A stretch of 64,000 nt of DNA from Jannaschia sp. Os4 (GTDB lineage Bacteria; Pseudomonadota; Alphaproteobacteria; Rhodobacterales; Rhodobacteraceae). Where the stretch lies: contig NZ_JAFCAR010000004.1 in assembly GCF_016820245.1 (NCBI RefSeq), positions 310,001 to 374,000 of the forward strand. The letters are read 5' to 3'. A program made the translations under genes and the position numbers. The notes below the pieces were generated by a model. It made no database searches. It saw only the letters and a list, made by a program, of their open reading frames with translations, and had not been told where the DNA came from. Positions 21,116-30,506 of this stretch are shown here, one piece after another (within the stretch, counting starts at the first letter, position 1; every line of letters starts with the position of its first letter).

Positions 21116-21762
21116 CCCTGCCCTTCCCCATCGCCGAGGCGCCGGACCCGCAGGCGGAGGAACGCGGCCGCCTGCTCTTCGCGCGGGGCGCGGAGTTCGT
21201 GAAGGGCGTCGTCGCCATGGACGGCCTGCCCCCCGCCGACCGGGCGGAGGTGTGCTTCGCCGGCCGATCCAACGTGGGGAAGTCGTCGCTGATCAACGCG
21301 CTGACGGGGCGCAAGGGGCTGGCGCGGGCGTCGAACACGCCGGGGCGGACGCAGGAGATCAACTTCTTCGCCCTGTCCGAGAGCCACTACCTCGTGGACT
21401 TGCCCGGCTACGGCTTCGCTGAGGCGCCGCTGCCGGTGGTGAAGCAGTGGCAGGCCCTGCTGAAGGCGTATCTCGCGGGGCGCGCCTCGCTGCGCCGGGC
21501 CTTCGTGCTGATCGACCACCGGCACGGGGCCAAGGCCGTGGACGAGGAGATCATGGCGCTCTTGGACCGCGCGGCGGTGCCGTTCCAAGCGGTGCTGACC
21601 AAGGCGGACAAGGTGAAGGCGAAGGACCGGGAGACGGCGCTGGAGCGCACACGTGCGGCGCTCGCGCGGCATCCGGCGGCCTTCCCGGAACTGATCGTGA
21701 CGTCTTCGGAGAGCGGGGACGGGCTGGCGACGCTCCGGAGCGCGATCGCGGGGCTGGCCTGA
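21112..21762 (+). CDS. engB: Ribosome biogenesis GTPase EngB (YihA/YsxC)
   Basis: 216 residues. GTPase motifs in order: G1 FAGRSNVGKSSLINAL, G2 SNTPGRTQEINFF, G3 LVDLPGYGFAEAP, G4 LTKADKVK and G5 VTSSESGDGL. Needed for assembly of the large ribosomal subunit. The GTG start overlaps the MOSC stop (GTGA). A strong inverted repeat follows four bases after its stop. Confidence 0.96.
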   Translation: MTLPFPIAEAPDPQAEERGRLLFARGAEFVKGVVAMDGLPPADRAEVCFAGRSNVGKSSLINALTGRKGLARASNTPGRTQEINFFALSESHYLVDLPGYGFAEAPLPVVKQWQALLKAYLAGRASLRRAFVLIDHRHGAKAVDEEIMALLDRAAVPFQAVLTKADKVKAKDRETALERTRAALARHPAAFPELIVTSSESGDGLATLRSAIAGLA

Positions 21763-21765
21763 CGT

Positions 21766-21820
21766 CGTAGGGTGGGCGAAAGCCCACGTCCGCGACGCGT
21801 GGGCTTTCGCCCACCCTACG
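21766..21820. repeat. REP-like 23-bp perfect inverted repeat between engB and argB
   Basis: Left arm 21766-21788 and right arm 21798-21820 are perfect reverse complements with a 9-bp spacer. Each arm is itself a small palindrome: GTGGGC-GAAA-GCCCAC on the left and its complement on the right, so either one long or two short hairpins can form. The outer sequence GTAGGGTGGGC resembles a family of dispersed repeats common in bacterial genomes. It may also end or attenuate transcription between engB and argB. Confidence 0.85.
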
Positions 21821-21855
21821 GGTATCCCCTCCCCCACCACACACGGAGAATTCCC

Positions 21856-22719
21856 ATGCGGAGGCAGGACATGAGCCGCGACAACGCCGCCATCGCGCGC
21901 ACGCTCAACGAGGCGCTGCCCTACCTGCGCCGCTACGACGACGCCATCGTCGTCATCAAGCTGGGCGGGCACGCGATGGGCTCGGACGAGGGCATGGCCT
22001 CCTTCGCGCGCGACGTGGTGCTGATGCGGACGGTGGGGATCAACCCGGTGATCGTCCACGGCGGCGGCCCGATGATCAACGAGATGCTGGGCAAGCTGGG
22101 CGTCGAGCCGACCTTCGTGCGCGGCAAACGGGTGACGGACCCGGCCACCATGGAGGTGGTCGAGATGGTCCTTGCGGGGCAGGTCAACAAGCGGATCGTG
22201 CAGGCCATCAACACGGCGGGCGGCGCGGCGGTGGGGCTGTCGGGCAAGGACGCCGACATGATCGTCTGCGAGGCGGACGACCCCGGACTGGGCCTCGTGG
22301 GCCGCCCGACGGAGGTGGACCCCAAGCTGCTCCACGCGCTCTTCGAGAAGGAGATGATCCCCGTGATCGCCCCCATCGGCACGGGCGAGCAGGACGAGAC
22401 CTACAACATCAACGGGGACACGGCGGCGGGCGCCGTGGCGGGGGCGCTCAAGGCGGACCGGTTCCTGCTGCTGACGGACGTGGCGGGCGTGAAGGACGCG
22501 GACGGGGCCGTAATGACCGAGATGACGGCGGCGCAGGTGCGCGCGCTGACCGACGACGGCACCATCGCGGGCGGCATGATCCCCAAGACGCAGACCGCCC
22601 TCGACGCCTTGGAGGCGGGGACGCGGGCGGTGGTCATCCTCGACGGGCGCGTCCCGAACGCGGTGCTTCTGGAACTGTTCACCTCCGAGGGGGCCGGGAG
22701 CCTGATCCGCCTCGGGTGA
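21856..22719 (+). CDS. argB: Acetylglutamate kinase
   Basis: Second step of arginine synthesis: phosphorylates N-acetylglutamate. 287 residues. Motifs: [65 protein letters not shown] and GGMIPKT. Two starts are possible: ATG 21856 ([15 protein letters not shown] upstream) and ATG 21871 (GGAGG six bases upstream). I keep the longer, which matches the extended N-terminus of relatives as I remember it. It may be expressed separately from engB because of the inverted repeat between them. Confidence 0.96.
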   Translation: MRRQDMSRDNAAIARTLNEALPYLRRYDDAIVVIKLGGHAMGSDEGMASFARDVVLMRTVGINPVIVHGGGPMINEMLGKLGVEPTFVRGKRVTDPATMEVVEMVLAGQVNKRIVQAINTAGGAAVGLSGKDADMIVCEADDPGLGLVGRPTEVDPKLLHALFEKEMIPVIAPIGTGEQDETYNINGDTAAGAVAGALKADRFLLLTDVAGVKDADGAVMTEMTAAQVRALTDDGTIAGGMIPKTQTALDALEAGTRAVVILDGRVPNAVLLELFTSEGAGSLIRLG

Positions 22720-22725
22720 CCCGTC

Positions 22726-23202
22726 CTAGCGGTGCCACTCGACCGTCAGGCCCTCCTCGGGCGCGGGCGGCACGACATGGGACGCGACCTGCCGGAACTC
22801 GGCCTCGGTGGGCGCGAAGGGGTGGGCGCCCGCGGCGTTCCGCGCCGTGAGGCGGGCGAGGCATTCCGCCTCGGGCACGTCGAGCCAGTGCAGCACGAGC
22901 GACGCGCCCGCCGTCTCGGCCAACCCGGCCATCCAGCGGCGCGACCGGACCGTGTTCGCTTGGAAGTCGAGCACCACGGAGACGCCCGCGCGAAGCATGT
23001 CCGCGACCTGCGGCCTCACCACGTTCCGCACCCGCGCGGCGCGGTCGAGCCAGTCGCCCATCGTCGCCACCTCGCCGGGGTAGAGCGCGGCGATCAGGTC
23101 GTCCTCGGAGAGGCGGACGGTCGCGGGGGCCTCGGCGAGCCGGGCGGCGAGGGTCGACTTCCCCGCCCCCGGCAGCCCGCCGATGCCATGCAGGGCCGTC
23201 AT
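22726..23202 (-). CDS. P-loop ATP-binding protein, kinase/zeta-toxin-like
   Basis: 158 residues. Walker A is GGLPGAGKSTLAARLAE at the N-terminus, followed by a nucleotide-kinase-like arrangement (VRLSEDDLIAALYPGE, then VVLDFQANTVRSRR and LHWLDVPEAECLARLTARN, with a lid-type Arg region). This resembles the AAA_33/zeta-like small-molecule kinases; the substrate is unknown. Its ATG overlaps the maeB stop (ATGA), so it is co-translated with malic enzyme. No partner antitoxin is present, so I do not call it a toxin. Confidence 0.8.
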   Translation of the reverse strand: MTALHGIGGLPGAGKSTLAARLAEAPATVRLSEDDLIAALYPGEVATMGDWLDRAARVRNVVRPQVADMLRAGVSVVLDFQANTVRSRRWMAGLAETAGASLVLHWLDVPEAECLARLTARNAAGAHPFAPTEAEFRQVASHVVPPAPEEGLTVEWHR

Positions 23203-25478
23203 CCGTAATGCGCCACCGGCGTCCCGGCGAGCGCGGCGATGTTCAGGAGGCCCCGCGCGGTGATCGAGGGCGTCACGATGTGGGCCTTGTTGCCCATCCC
23301 CATCAGGATCGGCCCCACCTCCAGCCCCCCGGCCCGCGCCTTGAGGATGTTGCGCGTGGCCCCCGCCGCGTCGGTGGAGGCGAAGACCAGCACGTTGGCC
23401 GGCCCGTCCATGCGGCAGTCCGCGAGGAAGCGCGCGCGCAGGTCCGGGTCGAGCGCGGCGTCGACGTTCATCTCGCCCTCGTAGCGGAAATCGACCTCCA
23501 TCCGGTCGAGCAGGGACATGGCCGCGCGCATCGTCGGGCCGGAGCCCGAGGCGAGGTTGCCGAACTGCGAGCCGGAGCAGAGCGCGACCTTCGGCTCGAT
23601 CCCGAAGCGGCGCACGTGGCGGGCGCAGGAGACGACGGTCTCGGCGATCTGGTCGGGCGTCGGCTCGGCGTGGACGTGGGTGTCGGCGATGAAGAGGGGC
23701 CCCTCGTCGAGCAGCATCAGCGAGAGGGCGGCGACCGGATGGCGACCCTCGCGGCCCAGCACCTCGGTCACGTAGCGCAGGTGCCACAGGAACTGCCCGA
23801 ACGTCCCGCAGATGAGCGAATCGGCCTCGCCCCGCTCGACCATCACCGCGCCGATGGCGGTCGTGTTCGTCCGCATCACCGCCCGGGCGAGGTCGGGGGC
23901 CACGCCCCGCCGCGCCATGAGGCCGTGATACGTCTCCCAGTAGTCGCGGTAGCGCGGGTCGCTCTCTGGGTTCACGATCTCGACGTCGCGGCCCGGCTCG
24001 ATCTCCAGCCCGGCGCGGGCGGCGCGGGTAGCGATGACGTCCGGGCGCCCGATCAGGATCGGCACGTCCGTCGTCTCCTGCATGATGGCCTGCGCCGCGC
24101 GCAGCACGCGCTCGTCCTCTCCTTCGGCGAAGACGATGCGCCGCTCGGCTTGGGCCGCGGCCGCGAAGACGGGGCGCATCACCATGGAGGAGCGGAACAC
24201 CTGTGCGTCGAGGGTCCGCTTGTAGGCGTCGAGGTCGTCCAAGGGCCGCGTGGCCACGCCTGAATCCATCGCGGCCTTGGCCACCGAGGGCGCGACCACG
24301 CCCATCAGGCGCGGGTCGAACGGCTTGGGGATCAGGTAGTCCGGCCCGAAGGTCAGCTGCTCGCCTTGATAGGCCGCCGCCGCCTCGGCGCTCGTCGTGG
24401 CGCGGGCCAGCGCGGCGATCCCCTCGACGCAGCCCACCTTCATCGCCTCGTTGATCTCGGTCGCGCCGACGTCCAGTGCGCCCCGGAAGATGAAGGGGAA
24501 GCAGAGCACGTTGTTGACCTGGTTCGGCTGGTCCGACCGGCCCGTGGCGATGATGGCGTCGGGCGCGACCTTCCGCGCCTCGACCGGGTCGATCTCCGGC
24601 GAGGGGTTGGCCAATGCGAAGATGATCGGGCGGTCGGCCATGCGGCCTACCATCTCGGGCGTCAGCACGTTCGGCCCGGACAGGCCGAGGAACAGGTCCG
24701 CGCCATCGATCACCTGTCCCAAGCCCCGCGCGCCGCCCGGTTGGGCGAAGGCGGCCTTCTGGGGCGTCATGTCCGCCTCGCGCCGCTCGTGGACGAGGCC
24801 GTGGAGGTCGCAGAGCCAGACGTTCTCGCGCTTCACGCCGAGGGACAGGAGCATGTTGAGGCAGGCGATGCCCGCCGCGCCGCCGCCGGTGGAGACGACC
24901 TTGACGTCCTCCCACCGGCGGTCCGTGAGCTTCAGCGCGTTGAGCGCCGCCGCGCCGACCACGATCGCGGTGCCGTGCTGGTCGTCGTGGAAGACGGGGA
25001 TGTTCATGCGCTCGCGGCAGAGCTTCTCGACCACGAAGCAGTCGGGCGCCTTGATGTCCTCGAGGTTGATGGCCCCGAAGGTCGGCTCCAGCGCGCACAC
25101 GATCTCGGCCAGCTTCTCGGGGTCGCGCTCGGCCAGCTCGATGTCGAAGCAGTCGAGCCCGGCGAAGGTCTTGAAGAGCACCGCCTTGCCCTCCATCACC
25201 GGCTTGGAGGCCAGCGGCCCGATGTCGCCGAGGCCCAGCACCGCCGTGCCGTTCGACACCACGGCCACGAGGTTGTCCCGCGCGGTGAACCGCCCCGCCG
25301 CGGACGGGTCGTCGCGGATCGCGACGGACGCCTCCGCCACGCCGGGCGAGTAGGCGAGCGAGAGGTCCCGCCCGTTGGCCAGCGGCTTGGTCGCGCGGAT
25401 CTCCAGCTTCCCGGGCTTCTTGCCCGCATGGTATTGCAGCGCGGGGCTGAGCGGCGCGTCGCCTGCGGTGTCGGTCAT
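23199..25478 (-). CDS. maeB: NADP-dependent malic enzyme with C-terminal phosphotransacetylase-like domain
   Basis: Oxidative decarboxylation of malate to pyruvate with NADPH formation. 759 residues. The malic domain (LSLAYSPGVAEAS, VLGLGDIGPLASKPVMEGKA, NIPVFHDDQHGTAIV, STGGGAAGIACLN, NPSPEIDP) covers about residues 1-430. The C-terminal half is a phosphotransacetylase-type domain (IVFAEGEDERVLRAAQ, CGSGSQFGN-like stretch and VGPILMGMGNKAHI), which in this family is usually regulatory rather than catalytic. Full length for the MaeB type. Confidence 0.96.
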   Translation of the reverse strand: MTDTAGDAPLSPALQYHAGKKPGKLEIRATKPLANGRDLSLAYSPGVAEASVAIRDDPSAAGRFTARDNLVAVVSNGTAVLGLGDIGPLASKPVMEGKAVLFKTFAGLDCFDIELAERDPEKLAEIVCALEPTFGAINLEDIKAPDCFVVEKLCRERMNIPVFHDDQHGTAIVVGAAALNALKLTDRRWEDVKVVSTGGGAAGIACLNMLLSLGVKRENVWLCDLHGLVHERREADMTPQKAAFAQPGGARGLGQVIDGADLFLGLSGPNVLTPEMVGRMADRPIIFALANPSPEIDPVEARKVAPDAIIATGRSDQPNQVNNVLCFPFIFRGALDVGATEINEAMKVGCVEGIAALARATTSAEAAAAYQGEQLTFGPDYLIPKPFDPRLMGVVAPSVAKAAMDSGVATRPLDDLDAYKRTLDAQVFRSSMVMRPVFAAAAQAERRIVFAEGEDERVLRAAQAIMQETTDVPILIGRPDVIATRAARAGLEIEPGRDVEIVNPESDPRYRDYWETYHGLMARRGVAPDLARAVMRTNTTAIGAVMVERGEADSLICGTFGQFLWHLRYVTEVLGREGRHPVAALSLMLLDEGPLFIADTHVHAEPTPDQIAETVVSCARHVRRFGIEPKVALCSGSQFGNLASGSGPTMRAAMSLLDRMEVDFRYEGEMNVDAALDPDLRARFLADCRMDGPANVLVFASTDAAGATRNILKARAGGLEVGPILMGMGNKAHIVTPSITARGLLNIAALAGTPVAHYG

Positions 25479-25579
25479 GCGGTCCTCCCGGTGGTGGGGC
25501 CGGGATACGCGGCGCGGGCCGAGGGGGCCAGTGGCCCCGGCGTCTGGCGTCCGGGCACCGCCGGTGCTTCACTCCGCCC

Positions 25580-26584
25580 ATGCCGTTCGAGACCGTCGTC
25601 CCCTGCACGTCCGTCAACGACGACCTGCCCTTCTGGCAGTCCCTCGGCCTGCGCCTCGACGCGATCTGGCCCGCCGACGACCCGCAGGTCGCGCTGCTGT
25701 CGGGCGATGGCGTGCGCCTCCGGGTCGAACGGGCGGACCACCCGGCCCCACATCTCCGCCTCACCACCCGCGACCCGGACCTGCTGGCGCGGCGCACGCT
25801 CACCTCCCCCGGCGGCGTCGCGGTCGTGCTGGACCATTCTGTCCCGCCGATGGCGACGCCCGAGCCCGTCGCCGCGCCGATGATCCGCCGCCTCGCCGAC
25901 TCGGCCCCATGGGTGATCGGGCGCGCGGGGATGCACTACCGCGACCTCGTGCCCGACCGCCTCGGCGGCGCGATGATCGCCAGCCACATCCGTATCCCCG
26001 AGGGCGGCCCCGTGCCGGACATGGTCCACTACCACACGGTGGGATTCCAGCTGATCTTCTGCCTCTCGGGCTGGGTGGACCTTGTCTACGAGGACCAAGG
26101 CGATCCCTTCCGCCTCCACGCGGGCGACGCCGTGACCCAGCCGCCCGAGATCCGCCACCGCGTCCTGCACGCCTCCGACGGGCTGGAGGTGCTGGAGATC
26201 GGCGCCCCCGCCGACCACGTGACCACGATCGACCACGACCTCCGGCTGCCGAACGGCACGGACGCGGCCCGGCGGTTCGCCGGCCAGCGCTTCGTCCGGC
26301 ACCGCGCGGATGCGCCGTGGCGCGCGGACGGGGCGCAGCACGTGCAGGAGACCGGGATCGGCGCGGCCACCGGCGGGGTGGCGGAGGTGCGGGTGGTGCG
26401 CGGGGCGGGACCGATCGGGTCGGACGCGGTGACGTTCGGGTTCGTCCGGGCGGGCGAGGCGGTCCTCGCCCTCGAAGGGGACCGCACGGTGCTCGGCGCC
26501 GGGGATGCGTTCGTGCTCCCGCCCGGCCGCTCCGCCGACCTCCGGGACGGGGCCGAGACGATCGAGGTCGCGTTGCGGGCCTGA
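25580..26584 (+). CDS. Cupin-domain protein with VOC-like N-terminus
   Basis: 334 residues. The first 90 or so look like a vicinal-oxygen-chelate fold (VVPCTSVNDDLPFWQSLGL, then DPQVALLSGDGVRLRVE). A cupin follows at about 140-215, with motif 1 around VHYHTVGFQLIFCLSGWVDL and motif 2 around HAGDAVTQPPEIRHRVLH, including His residues suited to metal binding. The C-terminal part (FVRAGEAVLALEGDRTVLGAGDAFVLPPG) looks like a second, weaker cupin. The specific reaction is unknown. It stands divergent from maeB and abuts the next gene tail to tail. Confidence 0.75.
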   Translation: MPFETVVPCTSVNDDLPFWQSLGLRLDAIWPADDPQVALLSGDGVRLRVERADHPAPHLRLTTRDPDLLARRTLTSPGGVAVVLDHSVPPMATPEPVAAPMIRRLADSAPWVIGRAGMHYRDLVPDRLGGAMIASHIRIPEGGPVPDMVHYHTVGFQLIFCLSGWVDLVYEDQGDPFRLHAGDAVTQPPEIRHRVLHASDGLEVLEIGAPADHVTTIDHDLRLPNGTDAARRFAGQRFVRHRADAPWRADGAQHVQETGIGAATGGVAEVRVVRGAGPIGSDAVTFGFVRAGEAVLALEGDRTVLGAGDAFVLPPGRSADLRDGAETIEVALRA

Positions 26585-26585
26585 C

Positions 26586-27275
26586 CTACTCGCAGCGCCC
26601 GATGGCCGCGCGCGAGCCGCGCAGGTGGAACGTCGCGCTCCGCCCGCCCGCATCCTCGACGCGCAGCCGGTCGCCCGTGGCCACGGCCTCCGCGATCCGC
26701 GAGACCGCCGAGGCGCAGCCAAGGCAGTCCCGCGCGATCACGCCCCCCGGCCCGACCTCGGCCGCGAAGGTCACGTCGTCGACGGACAGGAACGCCGTCC
26801 CCTCGACCGCGGCCGTCCCGTCGAGCCGAAGCGCGATCCGGTCGCAGCCGACCTCCACGGCGTTGCCGTAGGCGTCGGAGGTGACGCCCCCATCCGTCCG
26901 CGCGCGCCACTCGCCGTTGGCGGCATAGCCCGGCGGCGCGCAGCGGGCCCAGCGGTCCACGGTCTCCCCGCGCTCCACCTCCAGCCCGGCGGGCAGACGG
27001 CGGATCACCACCTCCTCGACCCACTGGCGCCCCTCCGCGGCGCACAGGGCGCGGTAGATCGTCCCGTCGTCGCCGGTCACCGGCTCGGTCAGGTCGCAGA
27101 CGCGCCCCGGCTCGAACAGCTGTCGGTTCACGACGCCGATCGCCCCGCCCTCGACGCCGAGCCCGTCCTCCGTGCAGGCCCAGTCGAGGCCCGGCGGTGC
27201 ATAGAGTCCGACGAAGGCGGCCTGTGCGGCGGCGCTCGCGGGGAGCAGGAGAAGGCAGAGCAGCAAACGGGCCAT
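26586..27275 (-). CDS. Secreted hypothetical protein
   Basis: 229 residues. Clear signal peptide (LLLCLLLLPASAAAQA). The mature part has about seven cysteines (WACTEDG, RVCDLTE, ALCAAEG, ARCAPPG, VGCDRIA, DCLGCAS) and ends GRCE, so a disulfide-stabilised periplasmic protein is likely. No family recognised. It ends two bases from the convergent cupin gene. Confidence 0.65.
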   Translation of the reverse strand: MARLLLCLLLLPASAAAQAAFVGLYAPPGLDWACTEDGLGVEGGAIGVVNRQLFEPGRVCDLTEPVTGDDGTIYRALCAAEGRQWVEEVVIRRLPAGLEVERGETVDRWARCAPPGYAANGEWRARTDGGVTSDAYGNAVEVGCDRIALRLDGTAAVEGTAFLSVDDVTFAAEVGPGGVIARDCLGCASAVSRIAEAVATGDRLRVEDAGGRSATFHLRGSRAAIGRCE

Positions 27276-27403
27276 TGGAATCCCTCCGGCGGGGGAACGC
27301 CTAAGGGCCGCGGAGGGTCCGTCCCGATGTCACGAACACGTCCGTGCCGAGCCCCGCCCGCCGCCTTTCGGGTCAGGATCGGAGCGCAACCGTCTGAGAA
27401 GAT

Positions 27404-27477
27404 TGGAGGCGAGTACCGGAATCGAACCGGTGTGCACGGATTTGCAATCCGCTGCGTAACCACTCCGCCAACTCGCC
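27404..27477 (-). tRNA. tRNA-Cys (anticodon GCA)
   Basis: 74 nt including an encoded CCA. The acceptor stem GGCGAGT pairs perfectly with ACTCGCC; discriminator base U73 and the anticodon GCA (GATTGCAAATC arm) are correct for cysteine. The T-arm carries GGTTCGATTCC. Confidence 0.97.
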
Positions 27478-27493
27478 GCGCGTGGTGGCGGGA

Positions 27494-27522
27494 CCGATAC
27501 GCTTCGCCGCGCGCGCCCGCAA
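27494..27522 (-). promoter_or_regulatory. Possible tRNA-Cys promoter
   Basis: On the minus strand TTGCGG (27522-27517), a 17-bp spacer and TATCGG (27499-27494) stand about 17 bp before the tRNA. Spacing fits a sigma-70 promoter; the hexamers are only partial matches. Confidence 0.4.
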
Positions 27523-27593
27523 GCCGGTTGCGCGATCCCCCCGACCCGTGCATTCGTCGCCCGAGAGAAACTAGACCGATGGGTTCAGATCGA

Positions 27594-28256
27594 ATGGCCG
27601 ACCCCGCGACCCTGCGCCGGATCATGGTGGACACCCAAGTCCGCCCCTCGGACGTGACGCGCTTCCCGATCATCTCCGCGATGCTGGAGACCCCGCGGGA
27701 GGCCTACGTGCCCGCCGGCGCGGAGGCCATCGCCTACGCCGAGGAGGCGATCCCGCTGGGCAACGGGCGCGAGCTGCTGGAGCCGCGCACGCTGGCCAAG
27801 GTGATCGACGCCTTGGCGATCTCGCCCGACGAGGAGGTCCTCGTGGTCGGCGCGGCGCTCGGCTACACGACCGCGCTCCTGTCGCGGCTCGCGGCCTCCG
27901 TGGTCGCGGTCGAGGAGGACGCCGCGCTCTATGCCGAGACCGAGGCGAACCTCGCCGCGCAGGAGGTGCTGAACGCCGCCGTGATCGAGGGGCCGCTGGC
28001 CGGGGGCGCGCCGAAGGCCGCGCCCTTCGACGCGATCTTCGTGGACGGCGGGGTGGAGACGGTGCCCGAGGCGCTGACGTCGCAGCTCAAGGACGGCGGG
28101 CGCATCGCGGTCATCGTGCAGGACGTCGCCGGGCGCGACATGGGCGAGATGCGGATCGGACGCCGGATCGGCGACCGGATCTCGTGGCGGATGGAGTTCA
28201 ACGCGGGCGCGGCCCCCCTGCCCGGCTTCGCCGCGCCGAAGGCCTTCGCGCTCTGA
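27594..28256 (+). CDS. Protein-L-isoaspartate O-methyltransferase family protein
   Basis: 220 residues. Rossmann-like SAM-methyltransferase of the PCMT family: MMVDTQ-type N-terminus (IMVDTQVRPSDVTRFPI), ELLEPRTLAKVIDAL, VLVVGAALGYTTALLSRLA (SAM loop), VVAVEED and FDAIFVDGGVETVP. The glycine-rich loop reads VVGAALGYT instead of the usual GTGSGY, so activity on isoaspartate is uncertain; the true pcm gene is at 41531-42190. Rhodobacterales often place this paralogue before a TolC gene, as here. ATG 27594 fits the family better than ATG 27579. Confidence 0.85.
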   Translation: MADPATLRRIMVDTQVRPSDVTRFPIISAMLETPREAYVPAGAEAIAYAEEAIPLGNGRELLEPRTLAKVIDALAISPDEEVLVVGAALGYTTALLSRLAASVVAVEEDAALYAETEANLAAQEVLNAAVIEGPLAGGAPKAAPFDAIFVDGGVETVPEALTSQLKDGGRIAVIVQDVAGRDMGEMRIGRRIGDRISWRMEFNAGAAPLPGFAAPKAFAL

Positions 28257-28299
28257 CGACAGGACCGCGCGGTCGGGTGGGCCGCGCCGAGGAGGGACG

Positions 28300-29793
28300 A
28301 TGCGACGACTGACCCGCGCCCTGCGCGCGACCGTGGCCGGTGCGGCCCTCCTGCTGGGCGCCGCGGCGGCGCAGGCCCACAGCCTGACCGACAGCCTCGT
28401 GCTCGCCTTCGACGAGTCGCAGCTCCTCGAGGAGCAGCGCGCGCTGCTGCGGGCCAACGACGAGGACGTGGCCATCGCCGTCGCGCGTCTCAAGCCGACG
28501 CTCGACTTCTTCGCCTCCGTCAGCCGGTCGTTCTCCGACCCCGGCACCGCCGAGACCTCCGCGCAGCTGGGGATCACCCTGAACTGGCTGCTCGCCGACG
28601 GCGGCGGGCGCGCCTTCCGCATCGGCGCCTCCAAGGAGGTCGTCCTCGCGGCGCGCTGGGGCCTCGTGGCCGTGGAGCAGCAGGTGCTGCTGAACGCGGC
28701 GACCGCGCACCTCAACCTCCGCCTCGCCCGCCGCGTCGTCGAGGTGCGCCAGTCGAACGTGCGGCTCATCACCCAGCAGCTCCGCGCCGCCGAGGACCGG
28801 TTCGAGGTGGGCGAGGTGACGCGCACCGACGTGGCCTTGGCCCGGTCCCGCCTCGCCCTCGCGCGCGCCGAACTGGCCGCCGCGCAGGGCGACGTCGAGA
28901 TCGCCGAGGAGGTCTACGCGCTCGCCGTCGGCCACCGCCACGACGGCGGCGGCCTCACGGTGCCCGCCGCGCCCCAGCTGCCGCCCTCGCTGGAGCGCGC
29001 GCAGGCGCTCGCGCTGCAGGTCAACCCGAACATCCGCTCGCTGCAGCACCAGGTGACCGCGCAGCGCCTGCTGGCGGAGGCCGCGGTTTCCGACCGCCTG
29101 CCGACGATCTCGCTGAACGGCAGCGTGACCCGTTCCGGGCCGGTCGCGGGCAGCCCGGCCACCCCGGGCGCGAACCTGCCCGTCCTCGACCAGTTCGGCC
29201 TGCCCACCGGCAACAGCGTCGTCATCCCCGGCTCGCCCGCGCGGTCCGGCGGGGCCGTGGACAACGCGACAATCGGGTTGCGCGCGGACATGCCGATCTA
29301 CCGGGGCGGCGCGCTTTCGGCGGCCTCGCGGCAGGCCCGCCAGCGCGTCTCGGCTGTGCAAGCGCAGCTCGGGCAGCAGGGTCGCGTGGTGAGCGAGGGC
29401 GTCGGCCGCGCATGGGCGGGCCTGTCCATCGCGCAGGCGCAGGTCACGGCCTTCGACCAGCAGGTCGAGGCGGCGCAGCTCGCGTTCGAGGGCTTCCGCG
29501 AGGAGGCGCTGCTGGGCGCGCGCACGACGCTCGACGTGCTGGACGCGGAGCAGGAGCTCCTCGACGCGCGCACGGCCCGGCTGCAGGCGGCGACCCAGGT
29601 GCAGATCCAGGTCTATACCGTTCTCGCGTCGATCGGCCTGCTCACGACGGAGCATCTGGGTCTGGCGGTCGAGACCTACGACCCGGAACTCTACTCCCGC
29701 GCCGTCCGCACCGCCCCGCCCGTCAGCCCGTCGCCGCTGGGCGACAAGCTCGACCGCGTCCTGCGCCGCTACGATCCGACCGCCCGCAATTGA
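28300..29793 (+). CDS. tolC: TolC-family outer-membrane efflux/secretion channel
   Basis: 497 residues. Signal peptide (AALLLGAAAAQA) followed by two internally similar halves rich in long coiled-coil helices (LRAAEDRFEVGEVTRTDVAL; VEAAQLAFEGFREEALLGAR), as in TolC. The conserved segment TTLDVLDAEQELLDAR is present near the C-terminus. It forms the trimeric outer-membrane exit duct of RND efflux pumps and type I secretion. Good ribosome site (GGAGGGACG). Lies between a PCMT-like gene and a PopZ-like gene. Confidence 0.94.
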   Translation: MRRLTRALRATVAGAALLLGAAAAQAHSLTDSLVLAFDESQLLEEQRALLRANDEDVAIAVARLKPTLDFFASVSRSFSDPGTAETSAQLGITLNWLLADGGGRAFRIGASKEVVLAARWGLVAVEQQVLLNAATAHLNLRLARRVVEVRQSNVRLITQQLRAAEDRFEVGEVTRTDVALARSRLALARAELAAAQGDVEIAEEVYALAVGHRHDGGGLTVPAAPQLPPSLERAQALALQVNPNIRSLQHQVTAQRLLAEAAVSDRLPTISLNGSVTRSGPVAGSPATPGANLPVLDQFGLPTGNSVVIPGSPARSGGAVDNATIGLRADMPIYRGGALSAASRQARQRVSAVQAQLGQQGRVVSEGVGRAWAGLSIAQAQVTAFDQQVEAAQLAFEGFREEALLGARTTLDVLDAEQELLDARTARLQAATQVQIQVYTVLASIGLLTTEHLGLAVETYDPELYSRAVRTAPPVSPSPLGDKLDRVLRRYDPTARN

Positions 29794-29893
29794 GGCGAAT
29801 CGGCATCGCATCCCGGCCGGGATGGGGGAACGACGTGGCCGGGGCCGGGCGTTGGGACTAGAATCCGGCCCGCAGGCATCGAGCGAGGACCCC

Positions 29894-30481
29894 ATGGCGA
29901 AGGCCCACGACATCGAAGACGTTCTCGCGTCCATCCGCCAACTCGTGGCCGAGGAAGCGCCCGCCGCCCTCGTGCGCGGCGAGGCCCGCGGCCCGGTCGG
30001 GGAGGAGGTCGGCCCCGACCCGCTCGACGAGGTGGCCGAGGGGCCGGACCGGCTCGTGCTGGGGGCGGAGCATCGCGTGGTCGAGCTCGTCGCCGGCGAC
30101 GGAGCCGAGGACGCATTGACCGCCGGGACGGACGAGCCGGAAGCCGAGCGATGGCCGGAGGAGGACGTGGCCCCGGCCCTGCCCGAGGCGCACCGCCCCG
30201 CGCCGGAAATGGATCCCGACGCGGCGCCGGAATCCGAGCCCGAGCCATGGCCGACCGCGACCGTCTCCGTTCTGCCGGGCGCCAAGCGCGCGGCGCCGCC
30301 TGCGTCGTCCTACGACGACGCCCCGCCGCCGGCCGAGGAGGACGACGCGCTGCGCGACCTGATCGCCGACGTCGTCCGCGAGGAGCTTGCCGGCCCGCTA
30401 GGCGAGCGCATCACGCGCAACGTCCGCAAGATGGTCCGGCGGGAGTTGCGCCAGATGATGTCGGGCGAGGAGTTCGAGTAG
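29894..30481 (+). CDS. PopZ-like (DUF2497-type) putative polar organising protein
   Basis: 195 residues. The N-terminus [17 protein letters not shown] resembles the PopZ signature (E-x-I-L-A-S-I-R-R-I-I). A long Pro/Glu/Asp-rich disordered middle follows (about 22-140), then a helical C-terminus ([36 protein letters not shown]) suited to oligomerisation. This three-part plan is that of PopZ, which organises cell poles and anchors ParB-parS in Caulobacter. The TolC neighbour supports this; valS, a common next gene, is not here. Identification rests on pattern only. Confidence 0.55.
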   Translation: MAKAHDIEDVLASIRQLVAEEAPAALVRGEARGPVGEEVGPDPLDEVAEGPDRLVLGAEHRVVELVAGDGAEDALTAGTDEPEAERWPEEDVAPALPEAHRPAPEMDPDAAPESEPEPWPTATVSVLPGAKRAAPPASSYDDAPPPAEEDDALRDLIADVVREELAGPLGERITRNVRKMVRRELRQMMSGEEFE

Positions 30482-30506
30482 CCTTGGCCACCCATCCCCA
30501 AAGCGA

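Noticed and set aside
22726-23202. Zeta-type toxin
   Set aside because: No antitoxin neighbour, and tight coupling to malic enzyme suggests an ordinary small-molecule kinase.
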